62,659 nucleotides of DNA. It comes from Lacticaseibacillus songhuajiangensis (GTDB lineage: Bacteria > Bacillota > Bacilli > Lactobacillales > Lactobacillaceae). Where the stretch lies: the NCBI RefSeq assembly GCF_003946025.1, contig NZ_RHNR01000008.1:1-62659 (forward strand), in the 5' to 3' direction. Numbering within the stretch: the stretch's first letter is position 1; the number at the start of each line of letters is the position of its first letter. The position numbers and the translations under genes were made by a program. Below are positions 1 through 9,027 of the stretch, piece after piece. The notes beneath the pieces are model-generated. The model did not search any database. It saw only the letters and a program-made list of their open reading frames with translations, and was not told where the DNA came from.

Positions 1-41
1 CCTCGCGCTTTAGCGCGTAGTGAGACGGACACCGTAGGGCT
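1..41 (-). repeat. Dispersed repeat, copy also at 58750-58790
   Basis: The reverse complement of these 41 bases matches 58750-58790 with two mismatches, inside a palindromic element there. No coding sequence is seen here. The copy is probably cut by the window edge. Confidence 0.7.
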
Positions 42-86
42 GGCTGGAACGGTCCCACGCACACCCTTCCCGGGAGCAAAGCTAAT

Positions 87-180
87 CCGGCCCAGTTCCG
101 ACCTTCGGTCTAACCACTATTTTCATCCTTGCGGATGATTTGATTGGAAGCTTCACAACTTACGCTGACGGACAGCGTTA
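87..180. repeat. Intergenic repeat, inverted relative to 62406-62497
   Basis: The reverse complement of this stretch resembles the last intergenic region of the window. Shared blocks include CTGTCCGTC, CATCCGCAAGGATG and TAGTGGTTAGACCGAAGGTC. It reaches the stop codon of the exonuclease gene and may act as that gene's 3' end structure. It looks like a dispersed intergenic element. Confidence 0.6.
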
Positions 181-711
181 CGCAATCTGCACCAGCGGTT
201 TGATGCTGTTGGCGGAGAAACGCTGCTCCTCTTCAATCAGAATCCGCGCGCAGGCGTAGGAGTCGGCCAGCGCATTGTGGTGATTCTTGAGCGTGATGCC
301 AAGTACGTCGCTGACGGTGTCGAGCTTGTAGTTCGGCAGGTCTGTAATCAGCCGCTTGGTCGTCTTAACCGTGTCTACATACTGGAAAGATGCAGCCGGC
401 AGGTTGTAACGCTCAAGACTTTTGCGCACGACGGAGACGTCAAAGGGCGCGTTGTGTGCTGCCACCAGCTGGTTCGGCGTGAAGAACTGGTTGATGTGCG
501 ACCAAACTTCCGGCCAGGTTGGGGCATCCGCGACCATGTCTGGCGTGATGTGGTGGATGCGGATGTTGTACGGGTTGAATTTGGTTTCGGGGTTAATCAG
601 GCTGTAGAAGGAATCCACAACCTTACTGTCGCGCACCACGACCAGGGCTACTGAACATGCAGAAGCCCGCTGGCCGGCGGCGGTTTCGTAATCCATCGCG
701 ATAAAATTCAT
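178..711 (-). CDS. DnaQ-like DEDDh 3'-5' exonuclease
   Basis: A 177-residue protein with a complete DEDDh exonuclease fold: Asp7 and Glu9 in MDYET, Asp91 in HNAPFD, and His145 and Asp150 in the NHHNALAD segment. Such proteins remove 3' nucleotides in a two-metal reaction; this one resembles the stand-alone epsilon-like exonucleases of Firmicutes, with no polymerase or BRCT domain. It lies 2 bases downstream of exoA on the same strand, so the two repair nucleases are probably co-transcribed. The substrate (DNA or RNA) cannot be told from sequence. Confidence 0.88.
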   Translation of the reverse strand: MNFIAMDYETAAGQRASACSVALVVVRDSKVVDSFYSLINPETKFNPYNIRIHHITPDMVADAPTWPEVWSHINQFFTPNQLVAAHNAPFDVSVVRKSLERYNLPAASFQYVDTVKTTKRLITDLPNYKLDTVSDVLGITLKNHHNALADSYACARILIEEEQRFSANSIKPLVQIA

Positions 712-713
712 GC

Positions 714-1481
714 TTAATCCTCCAGCAGGTTGCTTGTCGTCAGTTCGACAGGGCAGTGGTCAGAACCCATGATGTCATCGTGAATCACCGCGTCCTGCAA
801 CTTGCCATCGAGGGCTGTGCTCGTGACGAAGTAGTCGATGCGCCACCCAGCGTTGCGACTGCGAGCACCGCCGCGGTAGCTCCACCAGGAGTAAATGCCA
901 GTCTGGTCTGGGTAGAAGTGGCGGAAAGTATCGGTGAAGCCGGCCGCCAGCTGCTGCGTGAAGCCGCTACGTTCTTCATCCGTGAAGCCTGCGCTGTGGT
1001 GGTTGGTCTTCGGATTCTTCAAGTCGATTTCTTCGTGCGCGACGTTCAGATCACCGCAGTAAATCACGGGTTTATTGGCGGAAAGGCCGCTGGTGTAGGC
1101 GCGGAAGGCCTTGTCGAAACCCTGCCGGAACTCGAGGCGTTTCAGTTCACCGCCCGAATTAGGCACATAGACTGTAATGACGTAGAAGTTCGGGTACTCG
1201 AGCGTGATGACGCGACCTTCTGTGTCGTACTCGGGCACATCAATGCCGTAGTGCACGCTGAGGGGCTCATGCTTGGTGAAGATGGCGGTGCCGGAGTAAC
1301 CTTTGCGCTCAGCATAGTTGAAGTATTGATAGTAGCCGGGAAGATCGAGTGTGGCCTGACCCGCCTGCATTTTGGTTTCCTGAATGCAGAACCAATCGGC
1401 ATCTGTGTCTTTGACGACATCGTAAAAATTCTTTTTGAGAACGGCACGCAGGCCGTTAACGTTCCACGAGATGAATTTCAA
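714..1481 (-). CDS. exoA: Exodeoxyribonuclease III / AP endonuclease
   Basis: A 255-residue exonuclease-endonuclease-phosphatase protein of normal family length. It cleaves abasic sites in base excision repair. Visible motifs are SWNVNGLRA at the N-terminus, IQETK (metal-binding Glu), [14 protein letters not shown], and the C-terminal GSDHCPVEL with the catalytic Asp-His. The start has an AAAGGAG-type ribosome site about 10 bases upstream. A TACAAT -10-like box on this strand lies at 1504-1509. It is divergent from murB and is followed by an exonuclease gene. Confidence 0.95.
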   Translation of the reverse strand: MKFISWNVNGLRAVLKKNFYDVVKDTDADWFCIQETKMQAGQATLDLPGYYQYFNYAERKGYSGTAIFTKHEPLSVHYGIDVPEYDTEGRVITLEYPNFYVITVYVPNSGGELKRLEFRQGFDKAFRAYTSGLSANKPVIYCGDLNVAHEEIDLKNPKTNHHSAGFTDEERSGFTQQLAAGFTDTFRHFYPDQTGIYSWWSYRGGARSRNAGWRIDYFVTSTALDGKLQDAVIHDDIMGSDHCPVELTTSNLLED

Positions 1482-1600
1482 AAAATCAGCTCCTTTTATG
1501 TCGATTGTACATTAGCGACCGGCGGGGTGCCACCCGTGCGCGGGGCGACATCTGTGTTAAAATAAAGCTATCTAATTTTTGGAAGAATGGACGTGATATT

Positions 1601-2536
1601 GTGGCTTCAGAAAAGACCACACTGGCGGGTTTGCCAGCATTAAAGAACGAACCCTTATCAAACTACACCTTCACCAAGACGGGCGGTCCAGCTGATCTGC
1701 TTGCCTTCCCTGAAAGCGTCGAGCAGGTCCAAACTTTCGTGGATTATGCTAACGAAAACAAGGTGCCGCTGACTGTTGTCGGGAATGCCAGCAATCTCAT
1801 CGTCCGGGACGGCGGCATTCGCGGCCTCGTGATTATTCTGACCCACATGCGCAGTATTAAGGTCGAAGGCAACACCGTGACGGCGGATGCCGGTGCCCGC
1901 ATTATCGACACGTCCGATGCCGCGGGGGCTGCAGGATTGTCCGGCCTGGAGTTCGCCGCCGGGATTCCCGGCTCCGTTGGTGGTGCCGTGTTCATGAACG
2001 CCGGTGCGTACGATGGTGAAATCAAGGACTGCGTGAGCCGCATTAACGTCATCAGCCGCTCCGGCCAGATGCACACCTACGAGAATGCGGGGATGCAGTT
2101 TGCCTACCGCCACTCCGTTGTGCAGGAAACTGGCGAAATCGTTTTGAGCGCTAGCTTTGACCTGACGCCTGGGGATAAGCACGCGATTCGGGCCAAAATG
2201 GACGACCTCAACGCGCGACGGGCCGCAAAACAGCCACTCGAACTGCCATCTTGCGGCAGTGTTTTCCAGCGGCCAAAGGGTCATTACGTTGGCCCCATGA
2301 TCCAGGAGGCAGGACTCCAGGGTCACATTATTGGTGGTGCCCAGATTTCGATGAAGCACGCGGGCTTTATCGTCAACATTAACCACGCCACCGCCACCGA
2401 CTACGTGGACATGATTCATTACGTCCAGCGGCACATCAAGGCAAAGTTCGATGTCGAACTGCATCCAGAAGTGCGCATCATCGGTGCAGAACCTGATGAA
2501 AGTGCCGTTGTTCACCACGACGGCGCCTTCGATTAA
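1601..2536 (+). CDS. murB: UDP-N-acetylenolpyruvoylglucosamine reductase MurB
   Basis: Reduces UDP-GlcNAc-enolpyruvate to UDP-MurNAc with NADPH and FAD in peptidoglycan precursor synthesis. FAD-binding motifs are [22 protein letters not shown] and [21 protein letters not shown]. The C-terminal part has SCGSVFQRP with the catalytic Ser, and ends near PEVRIIG. The GTG at 1601 is chosen because the family N-terminus begins about here and GGACGTGA lies at the right distance; a longer reading from 1505 adds a low-complexity leader. The product is 311 residues, typical for Gram-positive MurB. Confidence 0.93.
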   Translation: MASEKTTLAGLPALKNEPLSNYTFTKTGGPADLLAFPESVEQVQTFVDYANENKVPLTVVGNASNLIVRDGGIRGLVIILTHMRSIKVEGNTVTADAGARIIDTSDAAGAAGLSGLEFAAGIPGSVGGAVFMNAGAYDGEIKDCVSRINVISRSGQMHTYENAGMQFAYRHSVVQETGEIVLSASFDLTPGDKHAIRAKMDDLNARRAAKQPLELPSCGSVFQRPKGHYVGPMIQEAGLQGHIIGGAQISMKHAGFIVNINHATATDYVDMIHYVQRHIKAKFDVELHPEVRIIGAEPDESAVVHHDGAFD

Positions 2537-2542
2537 TCGTCC

Positions 2543-4618
2543 ATGGCTTTAATTCAAGGGGCAATCCTGCTGGTCAGCATCGTTCTGCTGGGGAACGTGA
2601 TTGGCCACTTCATTCCCATGGTGCCGGACGCCTTGATTCAAATTGTGCTCGGACTTTTGCTGGCACTCGTGGTGCACATCAACGTGCCGGTAGATACCGA
2701 CTGGTTCATGTTGCTGTTCATTGCGCCATTGCTTTACAACGATGGCCGCCATTTTCCGCGGCGAGCGCTTTGGGCGTTGCGCGGGCAAATTGTCAGCAAT
2801 GCCGTCTTTCTCGTGTTTGCCACGATGTTTCTGGGCGGCTTCCTGATTCACGCGCTAGTGCCACAGATTTCCTTTGCGGCCGCCGTGGCGCTGGCGGCTC
2901 TGCTTGCACCAACGGACCCAATCGCGGTTGAAGGCATTGCCAAGCGCGTGCGGATGCCCAAACGGGTACTGCACCTGGTTGCCGGCGAGAGTCTCATCAA
3001 CGACGCTAGCGGGCTGATTGGCTTTAAGTACGGCATCGCTGCCGCACTGTCGGGGACCTTTATCATCAAAGACGCCGCGGCGGACTTCTTCTACGTTGCG
3101 GTCGTCGGGGCTATTGCCGGTGCGGGATTGATGATGCTGATCAATGCCATCCGCAAGCTGCTCCTGAGTCAGGGGATTGGCGATACCATCGTCCACACTG
3201 TCTTGCAGCTGGTGACACCATTTATCATTTACCTGTTCGCGGATGAGCTCGTGCACGCGTCCGGCGTCATTGCCGTGGTCATTGCGGGGCTGATGAGTAA
3301 CTCCAAGAACAACGCCTACATGACCGCACTGCCCCGGTTAAAGCTCGTCAGTAGCCACGCCTGGGACATTTTGGTGTACGTCCTCAACGGCCTGATTTTC
3401 ATCCTGCTGGGCATTGAATTGCCAGTGGCGATGCGCGGCACGATTCACGATACAAAAGTCGGCACATGGTCCGCGCTGATGTACGTGGTCATCATCTACG
3501 TTGTCCTAATTGGCCTGCGTTTTGTGTGGGTGTACGTGAACGACCTCATTTCGCAACGCCAGCACCATGTGCACAAGCCGCGCGTCGTATCCGCCATGTT
3601 GACGGCGGTTGCCGGCGCGCGCGGGGCCATTACCGTGGTCGGGGTACTCGGTGTACCAACGGTGACCTTGGCCGGGAATCTGTTTCCGCAGCGCAGTCTG
3701 ATGCTGTTCATTGCGGCGGGGGTAACGGTGCTCAGTCTGGTGGTGGCCAGTGTCACCTTGCCGCTGCTCGTGCGCCTGTTGCCGAACGCCAAGACCGAGG
3801 TTAAGAACGGCGAAAACACCCACCTGACGTTGGTGCAGGCAGAAGACTATCTGCTGCGGAGCGCCATGACGCAGGTGAAGACCGCACAGAAAGAAAGCCT
3901 GCAAAAACCAGCACTAGACCTCATCGGTGAACTCCAGCAGCAGTCGCGGCGTTTGCAACTGAGCAGCGTTAGCGGCGACGTTGTGATGGCACCGATGCTG
4001 CGCGACGAACTGGAGATTAAAAAGATGGGCACGCAGGGTGAACTCGAAGCGGTCCAGAAACTCCGCGCGGACGGCAAAATAAGCACGCGACTTTTTGATA
4101 AGCTGAGCCGCCGCTACCGCAGCAAACTCACCGACCTGGATTACATGCTTGCTCACGCCGGCAAACGCACTTGGCGGATGCGCTGGCAACAGTTGCACGG
4201 CCGCATTCGCCACCGGGTGGAATTCCTGCAGATTCTGGGCCGACCAGAACGTGGGGATGAGTACCGCTTTGTGGCTAAGGTGACGGCCAAGGGCGCACTG
4301 GCCAACATCAACGCCACCCTCAAAAGTCCAGCGTACAAGCACCGCAAGTTCAACAAACAAGTTATCAGCACCCAGATTGTGCACTACCGCAACCGCATCG
4401 CCACCGTGAAGTCTTTTGGTAGCGGTAAGCGGCGGGTGTACGAAGCCGAGATGCAGCGGCTGCGCATGATTGCGTACGCGGCACAACGGAGTGCGGTGCA
4501 TGAGTTGATGGAGCAGTCCTACATCACGCCGATTACCGCGCAACGGCTGAGCGCGGACATTTCATACAGCGAGAATGCCGTGAGCCTGCGGGCGGCGGAT
4601 TCCGACGCGGAGATTTAA
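2543..4618 (+). CDS. CPA1-family Na+/H+ antiporter (NhaP/YjcE type)
   Basis: A 691-residue membrane protein. The first roughly 420 residues carry about 12 hydrophobic segments with the CPA1 pattern: ALLAPTDPIAVEGIAKR (antiport Asp) followed by VAGESLINDASGL, both hallmark motifs. The last 250 residues are hydrophilic and basic, a cytoplasmic tail as in YjcE-type exchangers. It exchanges Na+ (or K+) for protons. It starts 6 bases after murB, so it is probably in the same transcript, which then ends in the large hairpin downstream. Ion selectivity is not deducible. Confidence 0.88.
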   Translation: MALIQGAILLVSIVLLGNVIGHFIPMVPDALIQIVLGLLLALVVHINVPVDTDWFMLLFIAPLLYNDGRHFPRRALWALRGQIVSNAVFLVFATMFLGGFLIHALVPQISFAAAVALAALLAPTDPIAVEGIAKRVRMPKRVLHLVAGESLINDASGLIGFKYGIAAALSGTFIIKDAAADFFYVAVVGAIAGAGLMMLINAIRKLLLSQGIGDTIVHTVLQLVTPFIIYLFADELVHASGVIAVVIAGLMSNSKNNAYMTALPRLKLVSSHAWDILVYVLNGLIFILLGIELPVAMRGTIHDTKVGTWSALMYVVIIYVVLIGLRFVWVYVNDLISQRQHHVHKPRVVSAMLTAVAGARGAITVVGVLGVPTVTLAGNLFPQRSLMLFIAAGVTVLSLVVASVTLPLLVRLLPNAKTEVKNGENTHLTLVQAEDYLLRSAMTQVKTAQKESLQKPALDLIGELQQQSRRLQLSSVSGDVVMAPMLRDELEIKKMGTQGELEAVQKLRADGKISTRLFDKLSRRYRSKLTDLDYMLAHAGKRTWRMRWQQLHGRIRHRVEFLQILGRPERGDEYRFVAKVTAKGALANINATLKSPAYKHRKFNKQVISTQIVHYRNRIATVKSFGSGKRRVYEAEMQRLRMIAYAAQRSAVHELMEQSYITPITAQRLSADISYSENAVSLRAADSDAEI

Positions 4619-4624
4619 CGTGAG

Positions 4625-4850
4625 ACCGGGGCCGGTGTGAATGAGCTCCGCCGCTGGGCGTGGCCTGGCGAGGACCGTTCGGACCTCCTCCGGAGTTCCT
4701 CACTGGCGATTTTGCCGCTAAAATCGCGTCAAAATGCGCGCTCCCGAGAAAAATACGGTGCATGCCCGGAAAAACGCCGGGCGTGCACCGTATTTTTCTT
4801 TTCGCCAGGCCACCCCCAGCTGCTCCGCTCAATCACACCAGCCCCTCCCT
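4625..4850. repeat. Large imperfect palindrome with nested perfect terminator hairpin
   Basis: The outer arms (about 4626-4672 and 4801-4848) are imperfect inverted repeats sharing GGTGTGA-TGAGC and GTGGCCTGGCGA. Nested inside is a nearly perfect hairpin, 4749-4797, with 21-base arms, a 7-base loop, A-run on the left and T-run on the right, so it could end transcription on either strand. It follows the antiporter stop by only a few bases. The outer arms go beyond what a terminator needs and suggest an inserted palindromic element. The rest of 4619-5081 holds no gene. Confidence 0.75.
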
Positions 4851-4944
4851 GTTAGTCATTACCGCGGCTTGCCGGCTGTACTTAGATTGCAGGGCAAGGC
4901 GTTAACCCGATTGCCTTTTTGCAGGAAACTGCCAGCCGCTGCAC

Positions 4945-5060
4945 TGGAAATCACCACTGCACATGCGTATAATTTTGACTGGACCACTTGGTTGCAAGTG
5001 GTCCTTTTTGTGAGGCCGCGATTGCAGATTTGCGGATCTGTGTAGTCGCAGCGGCCTAAA
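4945..5060 (+). promoter_or_regulatory. pot operon promoter and structured leader
   Basis: A consensus -10 TATAAT is at 4968-4973 with a weak -35 (TGGAAA, 4945-4950). The expected start of transcription falls at about 4980, exactly where a perfect 10-bp hairpin begins (GGACCACTTG, loop GTTG, CAAGTGGTCC, 4981-5004, then TTTTT). A second stem (GGCCGC with GCGGCC, about 5014-5056) follows before the ribosome site AGGAGG of potA. The hairpin could be a 5' protective stem, an attenuator, or a terminator for upstream readthrough. Confidence 0.5.
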
Positions 5061-5081
5061 AATTATGAGGAGGCGACAGGA

Positions 5082-6173
5082 TTGAGCGAAGCAATTGTTG
5101 AATTGCGGCATGTGAATAAGAGCTACGGTGATACCACCGTCCTTAAAGACATCAACATCACACTGGAAGAGGGGAAGTTCTATACCTTACTGGGGCCCTC
5201 AGGTAGTGGTAAAACCACTATTCTGCGGGCAATTGCTGGCTTCCTGAACGTCAGTGGCGGTGACATTTTCATCGCCGGTAAGCGGGTCAACGATATTCCC
5301 GCCAATCTGCGTGAAGTCAACACGGTTTTCCAAGACTACGCCCTGTTCCCACACATGAATGTGTTTGAAAATGTGGCTTACGGCCTGCGGATTCGCAAGG
5401 TCGATAAGGCCAGCATCGAAACGCGCGTTATCGACGCCCTCAAAATGGTGCGTCTGGATAACCTCGCCAATCGCGAAATTAGTGAACTCTCTGGTGGCCA
5501 GAAGCAGCGGGTCGCCATTGCCCGAGCCATCGTGCTGGAGCCAAAAGTGCTCCTGCTGGACGAGCCTTTGTCCGCGCTGGATGCGAAGTTGCGCAAGGAC
5601 ATGCAGTACGAATTACGCGACTTGCAGCAGCGACTGGGCATCACCTTCCTGTTTGTCACGCATGATCAGGAAGAAGCACTGGCACTATCCGACGAAATCT
5701 TCATCATGAACGACGCGGTCGTTCAGCAGTCTGGCACACCCGTTGATATTTACGACGAACCGATTAACCACTTCGTTGCCGACTTCATCGGCGAGAGTAA
5801 CATCATCGACGGCCGCATGGTTGAAGATTACCAGGTAAAGTTTAATGGCAAAATTTTTGAATGTTCCGACGCCGGCATGAAGCCCGACGAGCATGTCGAA
5901 GTTGTGCTGCGGCCGGAAGATCTGGACGTCGTGCCTGCCGAAAAGGGCAAAGTGACGGTTTCGATTGATACGCAATTATTCCGCGGTGATTTTTACGAAA
6001 TCGTCGCTTACGATGACGGGCAAAATGAGTGGCTGATTCACTCCACCAACCCAGCACCAGAGGACGGCACGCTCGTTGGTCTGTACTTTGACCCTGAGGA
6101 CATTCACGTCATGCGTTTTGGCGAATCCGAAGAGGACTTCGATGCCCGACTTGAGAGTTACGAGGGGGAATAG
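5082..6173 (+). CDS. potA: Spermidine/putrescine ABC transporter ATPase PotA
   Basis: A 363-residue importer ATPase of the MalK/PotA type. Walker A is GPSGSGKTT, the signature is LSGGQKQR, Walker B is [12 protein letters not shown], followed by VTHDQEEAL. The C-terminal 120 residues form a TOBE/OB-type regulatory domain as in PotA. The TTG start at 5082 follows an AGGAGG box by 8 bases. It powers uptake of spermidine and putrescine with PotB, PotC and PotD, encoded directly downstream with 3-base or overlapping junctions. Confidence 0.95.
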   Translation: MSEAIVELRHVNKSYGDTTVLKDINITLEEGKFYTLLGPSGSGKTTILRAIAGFLNVSGGDIFIAGKRVNDIPANLREVNTVFQDYALFPHMNVFENVAYGLRIRKVDKASIETRVIDALKMVRLDNLANREISELSGGQKQRVAIARAIVLEPKVLLLDEPLSALDAKLRKDMQYELRDLQQRLGITFLFVTHDQEEALALSDEIFIMNDAVVQQSGTPVDIYDEPINHFVADFIGESNIIDGRMVEDYQVKFNGKIFECSDAGMKPDEHVEVVLRPEDLDVVPAEKGKVTVSIDTQLFRGDFYEIVAYDDGQNEWLIHSTNPAPEDGTLVGLYFDPEDIHVMRFGESEEDFDARLESYEGE

Positions 6174-6176
6174 GCC

Positions 6177-7001
6177 ATGCGCAAAAATAGTAACGTCGCC
6201 TTCTACGTCCCCTACGTACTGTGGCTCGCGCTCTTTGTCATTGCCCCGATGCTACTGATATTTTACCAAAGTTTTTTTGATATTAACGGCCACTTCACAC
6301 TTGGCAATTATGTGACTTATTTTCAGTCGGGAACTTACCTAGCCATGACTTTCAACTCGGTCTGGTATGCTTTCCTGATTACCGCAGTGACGCTGCTGAT
6401 TTCTTACCCAGCGGCGTACATCCTGCACTACATGAAGCACAAACAGTTGTGGTTGCTGCTGATTATTCTGCCAACCTGGATTAACCTGCTGCTCAAGGCC
6501 TACGCGTTCATCGGGATTTTTGGCCGTGACGGCGGGCTCAACAACTTCCTCGGGCTGTTTGGCATCGTACCGCAACAACTGCTTTTCACCGATGCGGCCT
6601 TCATTTTCGTGGCGGCCTACATCGAAATTCCGTTCATGATTCTGCCAATCTTCAACGGCATTGAGGAACTGGATGAAGGGCTCATCAACGCCAGCCGCGA
6701 CCTCGGCGCCAGTCCATGGCAGACGTTTACCAAGGTCACCTGGCCGCTAACGATTAGCGGGGTCAAAAGTGGGGTGCAAGCCGTCTTCATTCCCAGCTTG
6801 AGTCTCTTCATGCTGACCCGTCTGATTGGCGGAAACCGAGTGATCACGCTCGGGACTGCCATTGAGGAACACTTCCTGACCACTATGAACTGGGGGATGG
6901 GTTCCACCATTGGGGTTGTCCTCATTGTGGCCATGGTCATCATCATGTTCCTGACCGGTGAGCGTAACAAGCTGAAGAAGGGGGGCAAGCACCATGCGTA
7001 A
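6177..7001 (+). CDS. potB: Spermidine/putrescine ABC transporter permease PotB
   Basis: A 274-residue inner-membrane permease with about six hydrophobic helices and the BPD-transporter EAA-like loop (ELDEGLINASRDLGASPWQTF) that docks on the PotA ATPase. It is the first of two permeases in the operon, overlapping potC by 8 bases, which suggests translational coupling. Order and length match potB of other lactobacilli. Confidence 0.94.
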   Translation: MRKNSNVAFYVPYVLWLALFVIAPMLLIFYQSFFDINGHFTLGNYVTYFQSGTYLAMTFNSVWYAFLITAVTLLISYPAAYILHYMKHKQLWLLLIILPTWINLLLKAYAFIGIFGRDGGLNNFLGLFGIVPQQLLFTDAAFIFVAAYIEIPFMILPIFNGIEELDEGLINASRDLGASPWQTFTKVTWPLTISGVKSGVQAVFIPSLSLFMLTRLIGGNRVITLGTAIEEHFLTTMNWGMGSTIGVVLIVAMVIIMFLTGERNKLKKGGKHHA

Positions 7002-7794
7002 ATTCAAGTGGGGGCACCTTTACCTCGTGCTCGTGTTCATCATGCTCTACCTGCCAATTTTCTACCTAGTGGGTTACTCTTTCAGCGATGGCGAGCGGAT
7101 GAGCCACTTTACCGGTTTCACCTTCCGCCATTACGGCGAACTGTTCAACGATCCGCGCATGATTCAAATTGTGTTGGATACCTTGCTGCTGGCACTGCTA
7201 TCAGCACTCATTGCTACCATCGTTGGTTCGTTCGGGGCAATGGCCATTAACCGAACGGTCAAGCCGGTGGTGCGCAACACGGTACTGTCACTGAACAACA
7301 TCCTGATGGTGAGTCCCGACGTCATCATCGGGGCCAGCTTTCTCATCTTCTTCACCGCGCTGAACGTGCCGCTGGGTTTTCTGTCGGTGCTACTCAGTCA
7401 TATTGCCTTTGAAATTCCGATTGTGGTGCTGATGGTGCTGCCAAGACTAAAGGAATTGCCGGGCACCATGCTGGATGCAGCGCAAGACTTGGGTGCGACG
7501 AACTTCCAGGTGCTGCGCGATGTCATTTTGCCCTTTATCACACCCGGTATTTTCTCCGGTTTCTTCATGGCGTTTACTTACTCGCTGGACGACTTCGCGG
7601 TCACCTTCTTCGTGACCGGGAACGGCTTCCAGACGCTGGCCGTGGAAATCTACGCACGGGCGCGCCAGGGGATTAGCCTGGAAATTAACGCGCTGTCAGG
7701 CGTGATGTTCCTGTTCGCACTGCTGCTGGTGGTGGGTTACTACTTCATTCAGCAGGGCCAATCTGCCCGCAAGCAGAAGAAGGGGGGCCGCTAA
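6994..7794 (+). CDS. potC: Spermidine/putrescine ABC transporter permease PotC
   Basis: A 266-residue permease, partner of PotB. It has six predicted membrane segments and the EAA-type coupling loop (MLDAAQDLGATNFQVL). The ATG lies inside the end of potB, and potD starts one base after its stop. The pair PotB/PotC forms the channel for polyamines delivered by PotD. Confidence 0.94.
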   Translation: MRKFKWGHLYLVLVFIMLYLPIFYLVGYSFSDGERMSHFTGFTFRHYGELFNDPRMIQIVLDTLLLALLSALIATIVGSFGAMAINRTVKPVVRNTVLSLNNILMVSPDVIIGASFLIFFTALNVPLGFLSVLLSHIAFEIPIVVLMVLPRLKELPGTMLDAAQDLGATNFQVLRDVILPFITPGIFSGFFMAFTYSLDDFAVTFFVTGNGFQTLAVEIYARARQGISLEINALSGVMFLFALLLVVGYYFIQQGQSARKQKKGGR

Positions 7795-7795
7795 G

Positions 7796-8869
7796 ATGAA
7801 GAAGTTAATTGCTTACGTGGCGGTCATTCTCGTCATCTGCTTGGGGCTCGGGGCAACCAGCCACCAGCTGGCTGCCTCCCAGGGTGCCGGCGGTGATAAG
7901 GTGCTCAACCTTGCCAACTGGGGGGACTATATCGACCCGTCCTTAGTGAAGCAGTTTGAAAAAGAGTCGGGTTACCACGTTAATCTGGAAACTTTTGACA
8001 GCAACGAAGCCATGTTCACGAAGATTAAGCAGGGCGGGACGCACTACGACCTGACCGTGCCGAGTGAATACATGGTCGAGAAGATGACCAAGGCGCACCT
8101 GCTCGTGCCGCTCGACAAGAGCAAGTTGCACGGTTTGAATAATTACGGTCACTACTTCATGAACAAAAGTTTTGACCCCGGCAACAAATACTCGCTCCCG
8201 TACTTCTGGGGCACGCTGGGGATTATCTACAATGACAAGTTTGTGAAGCCCGGTAGCGTGGCGCACTGGAATGATCTTTGGAACAAGAAATACAAGGGTT
8301 CCATCATGCTGATTGACTCGGCGCGCGACATCATGGGGATGGGCCTCGTGTCCCTCGACAAATCCATGAACACGACTGACACCGCCACATTGGAAGCCGC
8401 CAAGGCCAAACTTGATGCCATGTCCGGCAACGTCAAGGCGGTGGTTGCCGACGAAATCAAGATGTACATGGAAAACAACGAAGCGCCGCTAGCTGTTGAC
8501 TGGTCCGGTGAAGCTAGCGAAATGCTGGCTGAGAACAGTCATCTGCATTACGTGGTGCCGAGCGAAGGCAGTAACCTCTGGTTCGACAACTTCGTGATTC
8601 CGCGCACGGCCAAGCATTACAAGGCCATCTACGCCTTCTTGAACTTCATGACGCGACCTAAGAACGCGGCCAAGAACGCCGAGTACGTAGGTTACGCAAC
8701 GCCTAACGACGCGGCGCGCAAGCTGCTGCCAAAGAGCGTCAAAAACGACAAGCAGTTTTATCCAGACAAGACGACCATGGATCACCTGGAAGTTTATAAG
8801 GATTTGAATCCACGGATTGTCGGGGTGTACAACGATCTGTTCCTTGAGTTTAAAATGTACAGGCGATGA
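7796..8869 (+). CDS. potD: Spermidine/putrescine-binding protein PotD, 3' end rebuilt by the prophage
   Basis: A 357-residue extracytoplasmic binding protein with an N-terminal hydrophobic signal segment (about residues 4-27) and a periplasmic-binding-protein fold (LNLANWGDYIDPSLV, SLPYFWGTLGIIYN, DWSGEA). The lipobox is poor (LVIC), so lipidation is uncertain. The last codons lie in the phage attachment core: the reading continues into phage DNA and still ends MYRR and stop, using AGG CGA TGA. The displaced original end (AGA CGC TAA) lies at attR. The protein is therefore intact. Confidence 0.94.
   Translation: MKKLIAYVAVILVICLGLGATSHQLAASQGAGGDKVLNLANWGDYIDPSLVKQFEKESGYHVNLETFDSNEAMFTKIKQGGTHYDLTVPSEYMVEKMTKAHLLVPLDKSKLHGLNNYGHYFMNKSFDPGNKYSLPYFWGTLGIIYNDKFVKPGSVAHWNDLWNKKYKGSIMLIDSARDIMGMGLVSLDKSMNTTDTATLEAAKAKLDAMSGNVKAVVADEIKMYMENNEAPLAVDWSGEASEMLAENSHLHYVVPSEGSNLWFDNFVIPRTAKHYKAIYAFLNFMTRPKNAAKNAEYVGYATPNDAARKLLPKSVKNDKQFYPDKTTMDHLEVYKDLNPRIVGVYNDLFLEFKMYRR
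8849..8862. other. attL core of the prophage
   Basis: The 14-base sequence TTTAAAATGTACAG occurs here and at 49976-49989. With one mismatch the identity extends three more bases. The integrase gene lies just inside this end, and the endolysin and accessory genes inside the other. The core encodes the FKMYR end of PotD. Confidence 0.88.
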
Positions 8870-8888
8870 GATTTTAGAGCGTAAATAA

Positions 8889-8931
8889 ACGGCGTCAGAC
8901 GGAGTAAAAGCCTCCGCCGGCGCCGTTTTTA
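8889..8931 (+). terminator. Phage-supplied terminator for the pot operon
   Basis: ACGGCG (8889-8894) pairs with CGCCGT (8921-8926), an inner CGGAG pairs with CTCCG, and five Ts follow. It lies just inside attL and replaces the native potD terminator now stranded at 50005-50049. Confidence 0.75.
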
Positions 8932-8982
8932 CGTGGTCCGATTTACGCTGAATTTAGTTGATTTTCGTCAGAATTCCGGTAA

Positions 8983-9014
8983 AAATTCCGGTACATAGTT
9001 TTGTACCGGAATTT
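8983..9014 (-). terminator. Integrase terminator
   Basis: Twelve-base perfect arms (AAATTCCGGTAC and its complement) around an 8-base loop. Read on the minus strand the stem is followed by a T-run, 13 bases after the int stop. The half-arm ATTCCGGTA is directly repeated just beside it (about 8972-8980), so integrase arm-type binding is an alternative role. Confidence 0.65.
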
Positions 9015-9027
9015 GTGCCGAAACTAT

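Noticed and set aside
756..1565. Plus-strand open frame opposite exoA
   Set aside because: exoA on the minus strand is unmistakable; this frame has no ribosome site and no recognisable domain.
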